A stretch of 64,000 nucleotides of DNA from Paenibacillus sp. JJ-223 (GCF_927798175.1 NZ_CAKMMP010000007.1:186001-250000), one strand, 5' to 3'. Positions 17,476 to 25,949 are shown, numbered from the stretch's first letter. A program made the numbers and translations. Notes: generated by a model from the letters alone, not told the origin.

Positions 17476-18161
17476 GCTTCTCCTTCTTCCGTCGCCATGT
17501 AACCCTGGCCAACCTTTGTTTCGATATAGGCATCGAGGCCGAGCGGCTCCAGCTTTTTGCGCAAACGGTTGACGTTGACGGTGAGCGTGTTGTCGCTGAC
17601 GAAATGTTCGTGGTCCCACAGGCTGCGGATCAGTTCCTCCCGCGTGACGATCCGGTTTTTGCGCTCGACCAGCTGTTTGAGAATAAACATTTCATTTTTG
17701 GTCAATTGCACGGTATGCCCGTTGCAGGCAAGCTCGTTCTTCACATACTCGACCGTAGCTCCCCGCCAGGCGCGAAGTTCGGCCTGCTCGGCATTGTAGT
17801 TGTACACTCTGCGCAGCGTGGCCTGAATTTTGGCGATCAACACGTCGAAGTGGAACGGCTTCTGCACGTAATCGTCAGCCCCCATCTGCATCGACATCAC
17901 CATATCGGTCGGATGATCGCGCGAGGACAGGAAAATAATCGGCACCTTGGAATGGGAGCGGATCATCCGGCACCAGTGGAACCCGTCGAACCGGGGCAGC
18001 TGAATATCGATGATGACCAGCTGCGGTTGAATGGCGATGAATTGTTGCAGCACTTTGTCGAAATCATTCACGCCGTGCACGTCGTAAGACCACTGTCCGA
18101 GTCTGTCCCTGATTTCGGTGAACAACGATTCGTCATCTTCGATGAACATGATTTTAAACAT
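17472..18161 (-). CDS. Bce-type response regulator, OmpR family
   Basis: A two-domain response regulator of 229 residues. The receiver has FIEDDE at the N-terminus, the phospho-acceptor in VIIDIQLPRFDG, IIFLSSRD and the KPFHFDVL switch lysine. The winged-helix domain ends YIETKVGQGYMA. I choose ATG 18161 because the family begins MFKI; an in-frame ATG at 18176 abuts an AGGA and neither has ideal spacing. It is first in the order regulator, kinase, ATPase, permease, and is expected to activate the transporter genes. Confidence 0.92.
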   Translation of the reverse strand: MFKIMFIEDDESLFTEIRDRLGQWSYDVHGVNDFDKVLQQFIAIQPQLVIIDIQLPRFDGFHWCRMIRSHSKVPIIFLSSRDHPTDMVMSMQMGADDYVQKPFHFDVLIAKIQATLRRVYNYNAEQAELRAWRGATVEYVKNELACNGHTVQLTKNEMFILKQLVERKNRIVTREELIRSLWDHEHFVSDNTLTVNVNRLRKKLEPLGLDAYIETKVGQGYMATEEGEA

Positions 18162-18234
18162 AGGATTGATGATCATTCCTTTTCAAAAAACAATAGAAAC
18201 TTCTTGTACGATTGTATCATTGTAAACATGCAAC

Positions 18235-18954
18235 TTACATCTCCCGCTTTTTCCAAAGCGTGGTCCATAGAAACGGTACTCCGAATCGCCAATCATCCGG
18301 CTCCATTGCCTGCATTGCACGAAAACGGACACACTCGAACCTGTCTCCCAGAATGTACCGCAGCTTCTCTTCCGTATAGGCCAGGCCGCCTCGCATCGAT
18401 TTTTCCTCGTAGACCTGCCAGTCGTTCATCACGCTCTCAGGCCCGCCTTGTCCACCATATCCCGGCGCAAAGCAAGTCATCGCAAACATGCCTTCCGGCA
18501 CCAATGCCCGGTGGATCATATCGATATACGGTATCCGTTGATGCGGAAGCAGATGATGCAGGCAGCCTGAATCATAGACGACGTTATATTGCGCTGCAGG
18601 GTTCAACTCGAACGCGGATTTGCATTCGAAATGCACTTCCAGCTGCATTTCTGCAGCCCGTTCCTTGGCCCAAGCAATGGCCGTCTCGGACAAATCGTAA
18701 GCATCCACGCGGTACCCCTGTTTGGCCAGATACAACGCATTTCGCCCTGGGCCGCATCCCAGTTCTAACGCCTTGTCACCAGACAAGAGATTGGATGTCA
18801 CGTACTCCACCAGATTTTCGTCCGGTTTGTTCGAAAAGAAAGGGATGGGGCGGCTGCGATCCGCATAAAACGGTTCCCAAAATTGCTCCGGCGAACGAAA
18901 CTCCGCATCCAGCATTTCAAAGACGTCCTGCACGCTTTTAATCGTTTTCTCCAT
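18235..18954 (-). CDS. Class I SAM-dependent methyltransferase
   Basis: A 239-residue cytoplasmic methyltransferase. Motif I is LELGCGPGRNALYLAKQGY, followed by the acidic VDAYDLSETA that holds the SAM ribose, and VVYDSGCLHHLLPH for the post-I/II region. ATG 18954 sits nine bases after AGGGGA; upstream starts at 18960 or 19020 are less suitable. This group resembles thiopurine/TehB-like small-molecule methyltransferases. Substrate unknown. The end lies about 60 bases from the response-regulator gene of the Bce module, transcribed in the same direction. Confidence 0.9.
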   Translation of the reverse strand: MEKTIKSVQDVFEMLDAEFRSPEQFWEPFYADRSRPIPFFSNKPDENLVEYVTSNLLSGDKALELGCGPGRNALYLAKQGYRVDAYDLSETAIAWAKERAAEMQLEVHFECKSAFELNPAAQYNVVYDSGCLHHLLPHQRIPYIDMIHRALVPEGMFAMTCFAPGYGGQGGPESVMNDWQVYEEKSMRGGLAYTEEKLRYILGDRFECVRFRAMQAMEPDDWRFGVPFLWTTLWKKREM

Positions 18955-19030
18955 AACCATGGCTCCCCTCAGATTAAAGATGTCGATCGGTTCAACGTTT
19001 CCGATCAAGCCATCACCCATCTTGCTGTCG

Positions 19031-19432
19031 TTATGTATCCTTTATAGGATTGGTCATTAACCCCACTACCCGAGTCACTTCCACTTCACCCACGCGCCGC
19101 GAACCTTCCATAAAAAAACCCTTGGTTCCCGTTTTAATCCGGTCACGATGCACCCTTCCCCTCATCTCCGGGATCAGAATCCACATTCGGGCCGTCCCTT
19201 CCCGGTTCACCGGGCGGTCTATGTCCAGCATGAGCGCTCCGTGCTCATCCTCGAATTCGGGATGGATCATGTATAGCGAGTCTACTTTGGGATCTTCATT
19301 TTCATATAGAAAATCGCACCGGTATCCTTGAAAGGGCAGGCTCTTGCGTCCGCCTTCTTCTGTCGAATAGAAGCGGTAACGAACATCGAAATCCTGCACA
19401 TGTCCGCGTCTCGATTCATACGTTTCCCACAC
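19031..19432 (-). CDS. Hypothetical protein (133 aa)
   Basis: Unknown function; no family recognised. GTG at 19432 is preceded by GGGGGAGG (19441-19448) with eight-base spacing, and a TATAAT hexamer lies at 19482-19487 on the minus strand, so the longer frame from 19519 would start upstream of the probable transcript. The product is rich in charged residues with alternating beta-like segments (VRYRFYSTEE, YRCDFLYENED, ALMLDIDRPVN, MWILIPEMRGRV), suggesting a compact beta-sheet protein. No membrane segment. Confidence 0.65.
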   Translation of the reverse strand: MWETYESRRGHVQDFDVRYRFYSTEEGGRKSLPFQGYRCDFLYENEDPKVDSLYMIHPEFEDEHGALMLDIDRPVNREGTARMWILIPEMRGRVHRDRIKTGTKGFFMEGSRRVGEVEVTRVVGLMTNPIKDT

Positions 19433-19515
19433 GCCAACCACCTCCCCCTCGCCCGTTTTCCCTAGTAAATCGTTACACTCCATTATAACATTTTCAACCA
19501 GTATAGTTCTATTTT

Positions 19516-19773
19516 TCATGCTTCAACCATGAACAAACCAATGCATTTTAGAATAAAAAAGCGTTCTGAATCATAGGAAAACCTATGCTTCGAAACGCCT
19601 TTGAATGTGATCACGATTCGTCCGTTCTTTCCGCCAGTGCGATGATGCCCGACCTGCGAAACGAGCCGGGACCAGCCGGCACTCATCTCCCGATCGAAAC
19701 GTTCGCAATACTCGTCAAAGCGTTCAAGCTCATCCCTCTTCCAGCGCAGAAATTCTGCCGCACGATCAGGCAT
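19516..19773 (-). pseudogene. Coding-like remnant or small ORF spanning a terminator
   Basis: An 85-codon frame whose first two thirds look coding (EFLRWKRDELERFDEYCERF, strongly helical and charged, with codon choice like neighbours). The last third crosses the intrinsic terminator at 19555-19601, so the C-terminal residues are read from the hairpin. No ribosome site precedes the ATG. It may be a gene fragment left beside the GNAT gene. Confidence 0.3.
19555..19601 (-). terminator. Intrinsic terminator (minus strand)
   Basis: Seventeen-base arms (19561-19577 and 19582-19598, a few mismatches) around an AAAA loop, followed on the minus strand by TTTTTT. It ends transcription coming from the GNAT/YfiT gene pair upstream. 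Confidence 0.75.
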
Positions 19774-19805
19774 ATGCAGGCATCGGTTCGCCTTCCCGGA
19801 GAGTT

Positions 19806-20315
19806 CTACTTGAGCTTTTTCGTAAGATATAAAATGACGTCATCATCAATGACAATCTCATCCCCGTACTTCAAATAATGGTCGTGCTTGTAAATCCCTT
19901 TCCCGTCCGGGATGTAACCCCGATGGGCGTAGAGAATTTGCGCTTTTCCATAGTCCGAAAAAATGCCCACGCCGATGCCCGCCGTATCCGTCCGCTCACG
20001 AATCACCGCCTCCGCCTCGTCCATCAGCCTGGTGCCGATGCCTTGGCGCTGATATCGCATCAGCACGTTCAAATCGTTAATCTCCGGAATCCCCGATGCT
20101 TGGAAAGCGGGATAATCGGAATGCCACAACACGTTGACATATCCGGCGAAAACGCCGTCCAGTTCGGCAACCAACGTCACGCGATCCCCGTTCTCCTGTT
20201 CAATATAATAGCGGACATATTGCTCAGGCGACCTCTCCCATCCCTGATCGCGAAAAGCCTGCGAAATGATGGCCGGATCTCGTTGATCATTCAGCAACCT
20301 GATCTGAATATCCAC
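19806..20315 (-). CDS. GNAT-family N-acetyltransferase
   Basis: A 169-residue acetyltransferase starting at GTG 20315, four bases past the stop of the YfiT-like gene, with GGAG ten bases upstream. The frame to 20450 overlaps that gene and is not used. Motif A is clear (LNVLMRYQRQGIGTRLMDEA), followed by GVGIFSDYGKAQILYAHRGY. The N-terminal half carries DRVTLVAELDGVFAGYVNV, the beta strands that precede the acetyl-CoA site. Close spacing implies translation coupled to the YfiT-like gene. Confidence 0.9.
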   Translation of the reverse strand: MDIQIRLLNDQRDPAIISQAFRDQGWERSPEQYVRYYIEQENGDRVTLVAELDGVFAGYVNVLWHSDYPAFQASGIPEINDLNVLMRYQRQGIGTRLMDEAEAVIRERTDTAGIGVGIFSDYGKAQILYAHRGYIPDGKGIYKHDHYLKYGDEIVIDDDVILYLTKKLK

Positions 20316-20319
20316 CCGA

Positions 20320-20850
20320 TTATATCTCCAATCTTTTTCGCAAAGAAGTGATATGCGCCACATGGTGACGGCCATGCCAGGCGTAAACGCCGAGATTGTA
20401 GTCCAAACGTGTGGTCTCCTGCGAGCCCGGATGGTAGAACGTTCTGGCATAATCCTCGTCCGTCAACGATTGAAGTAAATACACCCAGCGCTGATGCAAC
20501 GATTCAAGCAGCCGCAGTGAAACTTCAATATCCAGTTCGCTGGAGTCATCCAATTCGGCCCAGCGGTCCTCATAATATGGACGGATCGTCGGGGTCTCTT
20601 CCGTGAGTGCCAGTTTGAAACGGATCAAGCTGTTCATGTGGCTGTCCGCCATGTGGTGCACGACTTGCCTAATCGTCCAACCGCCTTCACGATAAGGCAG
20701 GTTCAACTGTTCTTCACTCAAGCCGCTCACGGCTTCACGCGCCTTTTGAGGCAGCTCTGCGATGTCCTGAATCCACAACCGCCGCTGCCCGGGAGTAATT
20801 TCTCCCGTATGTACAAACGTGCCAACCGGATATCTCAAATCCTGTGTCAT
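20320..20850 (-). CDS. DinB/YfiT-family putative metal-dependent hydrolase or thiol transferase
   Basis: A 176-residue four-helix DinB-fold protein. Start [10 protein letters not shown] at 20850 has AAGGAGG seven bases before it. The three metal-binding histidines of YfiT-like proteins are present: one in [12 protein letters not shown] near residue 68 and two in [11 protein letters not shown] near the C-terminus. The family includes B. subtilis YfiT and relatives that conjugate bacillithiol (established knowledge). The N-terminal [18 protein letters not shown] is also typical of the YfiT group. It is followed immediately by a GNAT gene. Confidence 0.92.
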   Translation of the reverse strand: MTQDLRYPVGTFVHTGEITPGQRRLWIQDIAELPQKAREAVSGLSEEQLNLPYREGGWTIRQVVHHMADSHMNSLIRFKLALTEETPTIRPYYEDRWAELDDSSELDIEVSLRLLESLHQRWVYLLQSLTDEDYARTFYHPGSQETTRLDYNLGVYAWHGRHHVAHITSLRKRLEI

Positions 20851-20954
20851 AGCCATTCCTCCTTTTTTTTTTACCAGACGATTTAAACCAATGGATGATG
20901 ATATCATGTTCGCACAATGACCCAGCGTTGTGCAATACCGAACCATGTAAGCGG

Positions 20955-20983
20955 TTGACCAACCCATCCTTTCCAACTAAACT
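20955..20983 (+). promoter_or_regulatory. Candidate promoter for the gene at 21091
   Basis: TTGACC (20955-20960), a 17-base spacer and TAAACT (20978-20983) form a plausible sigma-A promoter about 110 bases before the start. A second TAAAAT hexamer lies closer, near 21062. Confidence 0.4.
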
Positions 20984-21090
20984 GTAGGGGAAACTGGAAA
21001 AATGAGTTGAACAGCATGGACTGCAACGACGGCTTCAGGAAATTCGGCGAATTTTTAACGTGTAAAATAGAACGGGTGGAGGGATACATC

Positions 21091-21744
21091 ATGATCATCC
21101 GCAGGATGTTCCGCGGAACATGGAAGCCAGGTCAAGAAGCAAGCGGCAGACTGGCTTTGGAGCAGCAAGATTCCGTGCGCCAACTAGTCAGGGAAGGCGT
21201 CTTCATGACGGCAGCGGCATTCGCTTGGCAGAACAATGTCTTTTTGTATTTTGAATGCATGGAAGCGGAAACGGACCCGCTCGAATCGGTTCAGCGGCTG
21301 GCCCACCACCTTGTCGACTGGCCCGGAGAATCGAAGCCCAGAACATGGATCCCCATGGTGAATGTGTTTCACTTCAACGAACCCGCAAGCAAGGAGCATT
21401 GGCTGCGCAAAGCACCGGTAGAGCGCCGCGCGGGAAGAATTGCATTTCTGAAGCGGGAGATGATGGCGAGTTACATTTATTATCACTATCAGCTTCAGGA
21501 GGAGCGTGCATTCCATGCCGACAAGTATGAAATTATTGCGATGCACGAAAACCTGCTGTTCGGCTACCAGGAGTTTCCGAAGGTGATTGAAGAACCGATC
21601 GTTCCCGGGCGGCTTGCCACCAAAGGGACACCGGAGAACTGGGAGGATTCCCGCATGGATCTGCACTTTCAGCCCTGGGAAGACGGATATTTGTACTTTA
21701 AGCCTGTGGATCAAATTTTTGCATACTATGTTGGAGATGAATGA
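21091..21744 (+). CDS. Hypothetical protein (217 aa)
   Basis: Soluble protein without a family I can name. ATG 21091 follows GGAGGG with seven-base spacing; the longer frame from 21007 is not supported. The sequence begins MIIRRMFRGTWKPGQ, has VFLYFECME and TWIPMVNVFHFNEP segments, a tyrosine-rich helix ASYIYYHYQLQEE, and ends with FKPVDQIFAYYVGDE. The layout suggests a dimeric alpha-beta barrel-like or mutarotase-like fold, but this is only an impression. Its end overlaps the convergent acetyltransferase gene by 19 bases. Confidence 0.75.
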   Translation: MIIRRMFRGTWKPGQEASGRLALEQQDSVRQLVREGVFMTAAAFAWQNNVFLYFECMEAETDPLESVQRLAHHLVDWPGESKPRTWIPMVNVFHFNEPASKEHWLRKAPVERRAGRIAFLKREMMASYIYYHYQLQEERAFHADKYEIIAMHENLLFGYQEFPKVIEEPIVPGRLATKGTPENWEDSRMDLHFQPWEDGYLYFKPVDQIFAYYVGDE

Positions 21745-22277
21745 CGGTACTCCATCAGCCAGCAATCCCTCATTTCACCCTCGTGCCATTCATGGGCCTT
21801 CAGAAGCTTGACCTTAAGGAATCCACATTTCTCGTAGCAATGGATTGCCCGCGCGTTCCACGCTTGAGGGTCCATCACGACGCGCTGCGCTTTCTTTTGC
21901 CCTACCAAAAATGCCACCATGGATTGCACGAGCAAACTGCCGATGCCTTTATTCCAATAGTCCGGTTCGCCAATGAATTGATCCGTTCCATAAATGATTT
22001 CGTCCACATCATCATACCCGTACTCGTGTCGTTCGTCTTCCTCAAGCACATAGTACTGAATGTATCCTATGGGGCGTTCCCGGTATTCGACCATACAGCG
22101 GATGATTTCATCCTGTTCGTCGTAAAAATGCTCCCTTACCATTTGTGCATCATGCGGCCGATCCCTGCCTTCGTAATACTGCAGAACCGCCGGGTCAGAC
22201 AACCAGCGAACGAGGTGCCTCTCATCATCACGGTTCAATTGGCGCACGGTGATGTCATTCTTCCGAAATACATTCAT
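21726..22277 (-). CDS. AAC(6')-Ie-like aminoglycoside 6'-N-acetyltransferase homologue
   Basis: A 183-residue GNAT protein closely resembling the acetyltransferase half of the bifunctional enzyme AAC(6')-Ie-APH(2''). The segment DQFIGEPDYWNKGIG and the end HEWHEGEMRDCWLMEY are nearly the same as I recall in that enzyme (DQFIGEP-YW-KGIG, HELHEGK-EDCYLMEY). VMDPQAWNARAIHCYEKCGF is the usual C-terminal half of the acetyl-CoA site. No phosphotransferase domain is attached. ATG 22277 is ten bases after GGGAGG. It overlaps the cupin gene upstream by 23 bases. Whether it acetylates aminoglycosides is untested. Confidence 0.9.
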   Translation of the reverse strand: MNVFRKNDITVRQLNRDDERHLVRWLSDPAVLQYYEGRDRPHDAQMVREHFYDEQDEIIRCMVEYRERPIGYIQYYVLEEDERHEYGYDDVDEIIYGTDQFIGEPDYWNKGIGSLLVQSMVAFLVGQKKAQRVVMDPQAWNARAIHCYEKCGFLKVKLLKAHEWHEGEMRDCWLMEYRHSSPT

Positions 22278-22728
22278 CGTTCTGCAACCTCCCAAGGAGT
22301 TCGCTCTCCGTCAGATTGCGCGTGAATTGATCCAGCTCAGGCGAAGCGTGCCAGTCTCCCGCCGTATTGGCACCGAATTTGATCGTATGGATCACGCTGT
22401 GCGGAGCCATATATACATTATGTTGTACGCCTGGCGGCACAATGACATGGACTCCGGCCTTGAGGATGCTGACACTGGCAGCTTGATCCTTTTCAGCACA
22501 TGCAGCATAAGCAATCCAACCGGATTGCACAAAATAATGTTCCGTGACCTGGTGATGGACATGGCTGTTTTGCCAGGCTCCTTCCGAAGAAGCGGCCGTT
22601 CTGCAATAATAACTGCCGTCATCGCCCAGCATTTTGTACTTTTTCTCCCCGTTCGCCATCTGCTCATAATACGTTTTCACGCCCTCCCGGGACGCTTCTT
22701 CCGCCGTCATTTCCCTGCTGTGGGACAT
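22255..22728 (-). CDS. Cupin-domain protein
   Basis: A 157-residue protein with a single cupin barrel. The metal-binding motif 1 is visible as NSHVHHQVTEHYFVQSGW (His-x-His with following Glu) and motif 2 as VIVPPGVQHNVY with the last His. ATG 22728 follows AAAGGAG. It lies 30 bases after a methyltransferase gene and overlaps the acetyltransferase gene, so the three probably form an operon. Cupins of this size often act as dioxygenases, isomerases or ligand-binding proteins; the substrate is unknown. Confidence 0.88.
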   Translation of the reverse strand: MSHSREMTAEEASREGVKTYYEQMANGEKKYKMLGDDGSYYCRTAASSEGAWQNSHVHHQVTEHYFVQSGWIAYAACAEKDQAASVSILKAGVHVIVPPGVQHNVYMAPHSVIHTIKFGANTAGDWHASPELDQFTRNLTESELLGRLQNDECISEE

Positions 22729-22758
22729 TCCGTTTTCACTCCTTTGCGCACGCATGCA

Positions 22759-23436
22759 TCAATGATTCTCTGCTCTCCAAATATATTTGCGTTCCCTGAC
22801 CGCGATGCGGCCATCCACCGTATTTTCCCTCACCCGCAGTTCAAGCTGCTCCCTCATCTCAGGCACGGTGTAGTCCGGATTGCCCGGGGCATCCGATAGA
22901 AACAACGCAAACTGCGTTTCATCCGGAAATACAACCCAAGCGTCATTGAACTCCCGGATTTCCATGGCATCATACTGGTTCGCAAGCAATCGTTCCTTCA
23001 CTTTGCTCACATCCGTATGAATGCCAAAGACCACGCCGCCCTTGCGCAGAACCCGCTTATGTTCGAGGATGGAGGTCGGCCCCCTGCGGTCATAGATCAG
23101 ATCGAATTGTCCATCTTCAAAAGGCAGTTCGGTTTTGGTTGTGGCGTAGACAAAATCCACGTTTGTGACGCCGCTGGACGCCAGTGCCCTTTGCGCGATG
23201 GCCAGCAATCCCTTCGAGTTGTCAAAGCCTGTGATCCGGGCCGCATAAGCCGCCATTTGCAATGTAAACTCCCCGTGCCCGCAACCGGCGTCCAGTACGG
23301 AATCATAGGCCGGAAGCATTCGAATCAATTGTTCTTCATAGATTTGTTCCGCCGAAATGCCCTCGATCTTGAACTTCGCTCTTCCCCGGTAACCTCCGTT
23401 CCGTTTGGCAATCATGTCGTACCATTCCATGCCCAT
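22759..23436 (-). CDS. Class I SAM-dependent methyltransferase
   Basis: A 225-residue methyltransferase. ATG 23436 follows GGGAGG by seven bases; the longer frame to 23589 is not used. Motif I is SVLDAGCGHGEFTLQMA, then ITGFDNSKGLLAIAQ, and the catalytic-region strand FDLIYDRRGPTSILEHKRVLRKGG reads as in YodH/UbiE-type proteins. It is first in a minus-strand trio with a cupin and an AAC(6')-like acetyltransferase. Substrate unknown. Confidence 0.9.
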   Translation of the reverse strand: MGMEWYDMIAKRNGGYRGRAKFKIEGISAEQIYEEQLIRMLPAYDSVLDAGCGHGEFTLQMAAYAARITGFDNSKGLLAIAQRALASSGVTNVDFVYATTKTELPFEDGQFDLIYDRRGPTSILEHKRVLRKGGVVFGIHTDVSKVKERLLANQYDAMEIREFNDAWVVFPDETQFALFLSDAPGNPDYTVPEMREQLELRVRENTVDGRIAVRERKYIWRAENH

Positions 23437-23618
23437 GGCGATCCCTCCCTCAAAAGGTGCATTACACAACATTCTACATGTCCCTGATTTTCCCTGTAAA
23501 TATCTGCTCAGGCGACCATGGCAACTTTTTTGAAACGGCGATCCTCTAACAGGCGTATTAAGCACGAAGTCGCAATTATTCCTTAGCAAATACCAAATAT
23601 CATGTGGAGGCTGAGAGC

Positions 23619-24392
23619 ATGTCCTTTTTTAAAAAAATGTTAGCCAGCGTAGGTGTAGGTGCCGCCAAAGTCAATACGGAATTGGATACGCCGGAAGTGA
23701 TTCCGGGCGGCGTTCTCTCGGGAACCGTATACATACAAGGAGGAGATGTCGAACAAAATGTAGACCGCATCTACCTCACGATTAACACTCACTATATTCG
23801 GGAGCGCGACGATCGGAAACACAAAGAGACTGCGGTGGTCGCCAAATATTTGTTGACCGACCGTTTTACGCTTCAGCCTGGCCAACGTCTGGAAAAATAT
23901 TTTTCGTTCGACCTGCCAGACAACCTGCCGCTTACGCTTCAAAGCGCGGAAGTATGGGTCGAAACCGGACTCGACATCTCCAGTGCGCTGGACCCTTCGG
24001 ACCGCGATCTGATTCGGGTCGTGCCTACCCAGGAAATGGGTGTCGTGCTGGATGCCATCGACATGCTCGGATTCAGGCTGCGCGAGGTGACCAATGACTA
24101 TGCGCCTAGGCTTGGCGGCAATTTGCCGTTTGTGCAGGAATTCGAGTTTGTGCCGACCAGCAAATTCCGGGGCTATCTGGATGAGATCGAGGTACTGTTC
24201 TATCCAATGGGCAATACGCTCGAACTGCTGATGCAGATCGACAGACGCGCTCGCGGCCTCTCAGGCATTTTCTCGGAAGCGATGGGTACGGACGAAACTT
24301 ATGTCCGCTTTACGCTGGAAGCCAGACATTTGCAGCGCGGACCTGCTTCTGTTGCGCAAGGGTTGGAAGAAATCATTTCCAAACACATATGA
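23619..24392 (+). CDS. spo0M: Sporulation-control protein Spo0M
   Basis: A 257-residue arrestin-like protein that influences sporulation and cell morphology in Bacillus (established knowledge of Spo0M). The protein opens MSFFKKMLASVGVGAAKVNT and continues VIPGGVLSGTVYIQGG, both hallmarks of this family, then alternates beta strands to the C-terminus. GGAGG lies eight bases before the ATG. It stands alone on the plus strand, divergent from the methyltransferase operon, and is closed by a terminator at 24470. Its presence supports a spore-forming host. Confidence 0.93.
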   Translation: MSFFKKMLASVGVGAAKVNTELDTPEVIPGGVLSGTVYIQGGDVEQNVDRIYLTINTHYIRERDDRKHKETAVVAKYLLTDRFTLQPGQRLEKYFSFDLPDNLPLTLQSAEVWVETGLDISSALDPSDRDLIRVVPTQEMGVVLDAIDMLGFRLREVTNDYAPRLGGNLPFVQEFEFVPTSKFRGYLDEIEVLFYPMGNTLELLMQIDRRARGLSGIFSEAMGTDETYVRFTLEARHLQRGPASVAQGLEEIISKHI

Positions 24393-24469
24393 CCTATGGA
24401 ACATTCGCTGCAAACCCGTAACACCCAATATAAACGATCACCGTCCATGACATTGGAATAGAAGATGTA

Positions 24470-24516
24470 AAAAAGCGTACCCGGTTCCGCTCACCACGGA
24501 TTCGGGCACGCTTTTT
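24470..24516. terminator. Intrinsic terminator after spo0M
   Basis: AAAAAGCGT pairs with ACGCTTTTT and the stem continues CCG/CGG after two mismatched positions. T-runs on both strands make it usable both for spo0M (+) and for the convergent small membrane-protein genes (-). Confidence 0.75.
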
Positions 24517-24537
24517 GCGTATAAAAGCCATCTCGTA

Positions 24538-24849
24538 TCACGCCGCAGGTCGTATCCTCCTTTTCAGAAGGCGAATGCCTAAATCGATGAGATAACCCGT
24601 CAGCATAAACGACAGCCAATGCAGCAGATACGCCGGATACAACACGTTGATCGCTGCGCTGTCATACGGTCGTGACACATTTTCATAATCAAAAATCCAA
24701 TGGCGCAGCGGTTCGGTATACGCAGCGGCGTTTAAGATCGGATTCAATCCGATCAACAAGATGTTATGTTCATCATATCCGAATCTGTTGATGGCACACA
24801 GCGTCAAGCTAAGCAGCGACAGCCAGAATACCGCTTTTTTGATCAACAT
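24538..24849 (-). CDS. Small membrane protein (103 aa)
   Basis: Two or three hydrophobic helices are visible: KAVFWLSLLSLTLCAINRF at the N-terminus and YLLHWLSFMLTGYLIDLGI near the C-terminus, with a more polar stretch (HWIFDYENVSRPYDS) between them. The C-terminus is basic (RLLKRRIRPAA), which should stay in the cytoplasm. ATG 24849 sits nine bases after AAAGGAG; the ATG at 24858 abuts it. It is paired with another small membrane-protein gene 18 bases upstream. No family recognised. Confidence 0.72.
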   Translation of the reverse strand: MLIKKAVFWLSLLSLTLCAINRFGYDEHNILLIGLNPILNAAAYTEPLRHWIFDYENVSRPYDSAAINVLYPAYLLHWLSFMLTGYLIDLGIRLLKRRIRPAA

Positions 24850-24867
24850 TGCGGACATCTCCTTTGC

Positions 24868-25161
24868 TCAGGATCGCTGCATACGACGCTGAATGAACGA
24901 ACGTACCCCATAATACGCAACGCCAAACAACAGCAATCCGGCTGCTGCCGTTACGTATTCCATCACACCGCCGAGTACGGCAATGCTCCCGAATGAAACC
25001 TGGCTTGGGAGCGACGAACCCGCCATGTACGATGCAGTTACATCGGGAACATAAGCTCTCGTCATGAGCATTCCATAAATCATACTCCCGATCACGAGTA
25101 GAACAGGCAATAGACAGCAGACAATGATCGTTTCAAGCAACAACCTTTGGTTGAATCTCAT
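24868..25161 (-). CDS. Small membrane protein (97 aa)
   Basis: Two hydrophobic helices, TIIVCCLLPVLLVIGSMIYG near the N-terminus and AAAGLLLFGVAYYGV near the C-terminus, separated by an outside-facing loop of about 35 residues rich in Ser, Val and Gly; basic ends on both sides (MRFNQR and RRMQRS) predict both termini in the cytoplasm. GGAGGAG precedes ATG 25161. The frame to 25251 is an unsupported extension. It pairs with the 103-residue membrane protein downstream. Function unknown. Confidence 0.72.
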   Translation of the reverse strand: MRFNQRLLLETIIVCCLLPVLLVIGSMIYGMLMTRAYVPDVTASYMAGSSLPSQVSFGSIAVLGGVMEYVTAAAGLLLFGVAYYGVRSFIQRRMQRS

Positions 25162-25376
25162 CGCTTCTCCTCCGATATTCGTCTTCAGATCCGATATGGC
25201 ATGACGTTTTTCAAGCAAGCGAATTCTTGGTTGCAGTAGACTTCTTGGCATTCCCTGAAATCCGGGGATACGCCTTCCCTTCGATGCCGCTTTCCTTCAG
25301 AAAGCTTTTAGCCGGACGCTTCGCTTCTCCAGATTGGTTCTGCCTTCTCCGTTGTCAGGTCAGTGTTTAGTCCAAC

Positions 25377-25937
25377 TTAAATAGCCCTTGCTGGCGGAAG
25401 CATATTCAGGATCTGTTCCACCAACACCTGCGGCTCCAGCGTTCCATCAAGCACAACGTCCGAAGCGGGTTTAACCGTCTCCAGCATGATCAGGTATGCT
25501 TCGCGGGCACCTCCCGCATATCGTGCAAGCTCTTCGCGGATGTCGTCTGCCGCAGCATCGGAGAAATCACGGGCAACCCTTCTGCACAGCCCTACATCCA
25601 ACGGGGTATCAATGAATATAGCCAGGTCGATGAAGTCTTTCATCCGATCATTCAAATATGCATGCGGGTAGTCCAGCAAAATATAAGCGGGTGTCGAAGA
25701 CGGACTATCCAACCATTGCCTCAAATCCGTCACCATCGGTTCGACGTTCCACTCGTTGCAATCCCCGCCACGACGCGTCCATGCGATGAAATCGTTCGGA
25801 CCCTCCAAATCGTAGTCGTCATAATACAAAGCCGGGCAAGACAAGCGTTCTGCCAAGCCGCTTACAACGGTTGTTTTGCCGCCGCCCGAAATTGCCGCAA
25901 TCGCGATGACAAAAGGATTGTTCGAAGCCAGGTCCAT
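25377..25937 (-). CDS. P-loop kinase (uridine kinase-like)
   Basis: A 186-residue nucleotide-binding protein. The P-loop AISGGGKTTVV is at the N-terminus, an acceptor-side YYDDYDLEGP lies near residue 40, and IDTPLDVGLCRRVARDF provides the basic lid region, as in uridine/phosphoribulokinase-type small-molecule kinases. ATG 25937 follows AGGAGG by five bases. It begins 12 bases past the stop of the DMP19-like gene, so the two are probably co-transcribed. Acceptor not identifiable. Confidence 0.88.
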   Translation of the reverse strand: MDLASNNPFVIAIAAISGGGKTTVVSGLAERLSCPALYYDDYDLEGPNDFIAWTRRGGDCNEWNVEPMVTDLRQWLDSPSSTPAYILLDYPHAYLNDRMKDFIDLAIFIDTPLDVGLCRRVARDFSDAAADDIREELARYAGGAREAYLIMLETVKPASDVVLDGTLEPQVLVEQILNMLPPARAI

Positions 25938-25949
25938 CACATCCTCCTG

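Noticed and set aside
17091..18941. 616-codon plus-strand frame opposite the kinase, regulator and methyltransferase
   Set aside because: It lies wholly opposite well-supported genes and its product has the low-complexity Pro/Arg/Ser pattern of an antisense frame.
24766..24996. 76-codon plus-strand frame over the small membrane-protein genes
   Set aside because: Opposite strand of two genes with hydrophobic helices and good ribosome sites.
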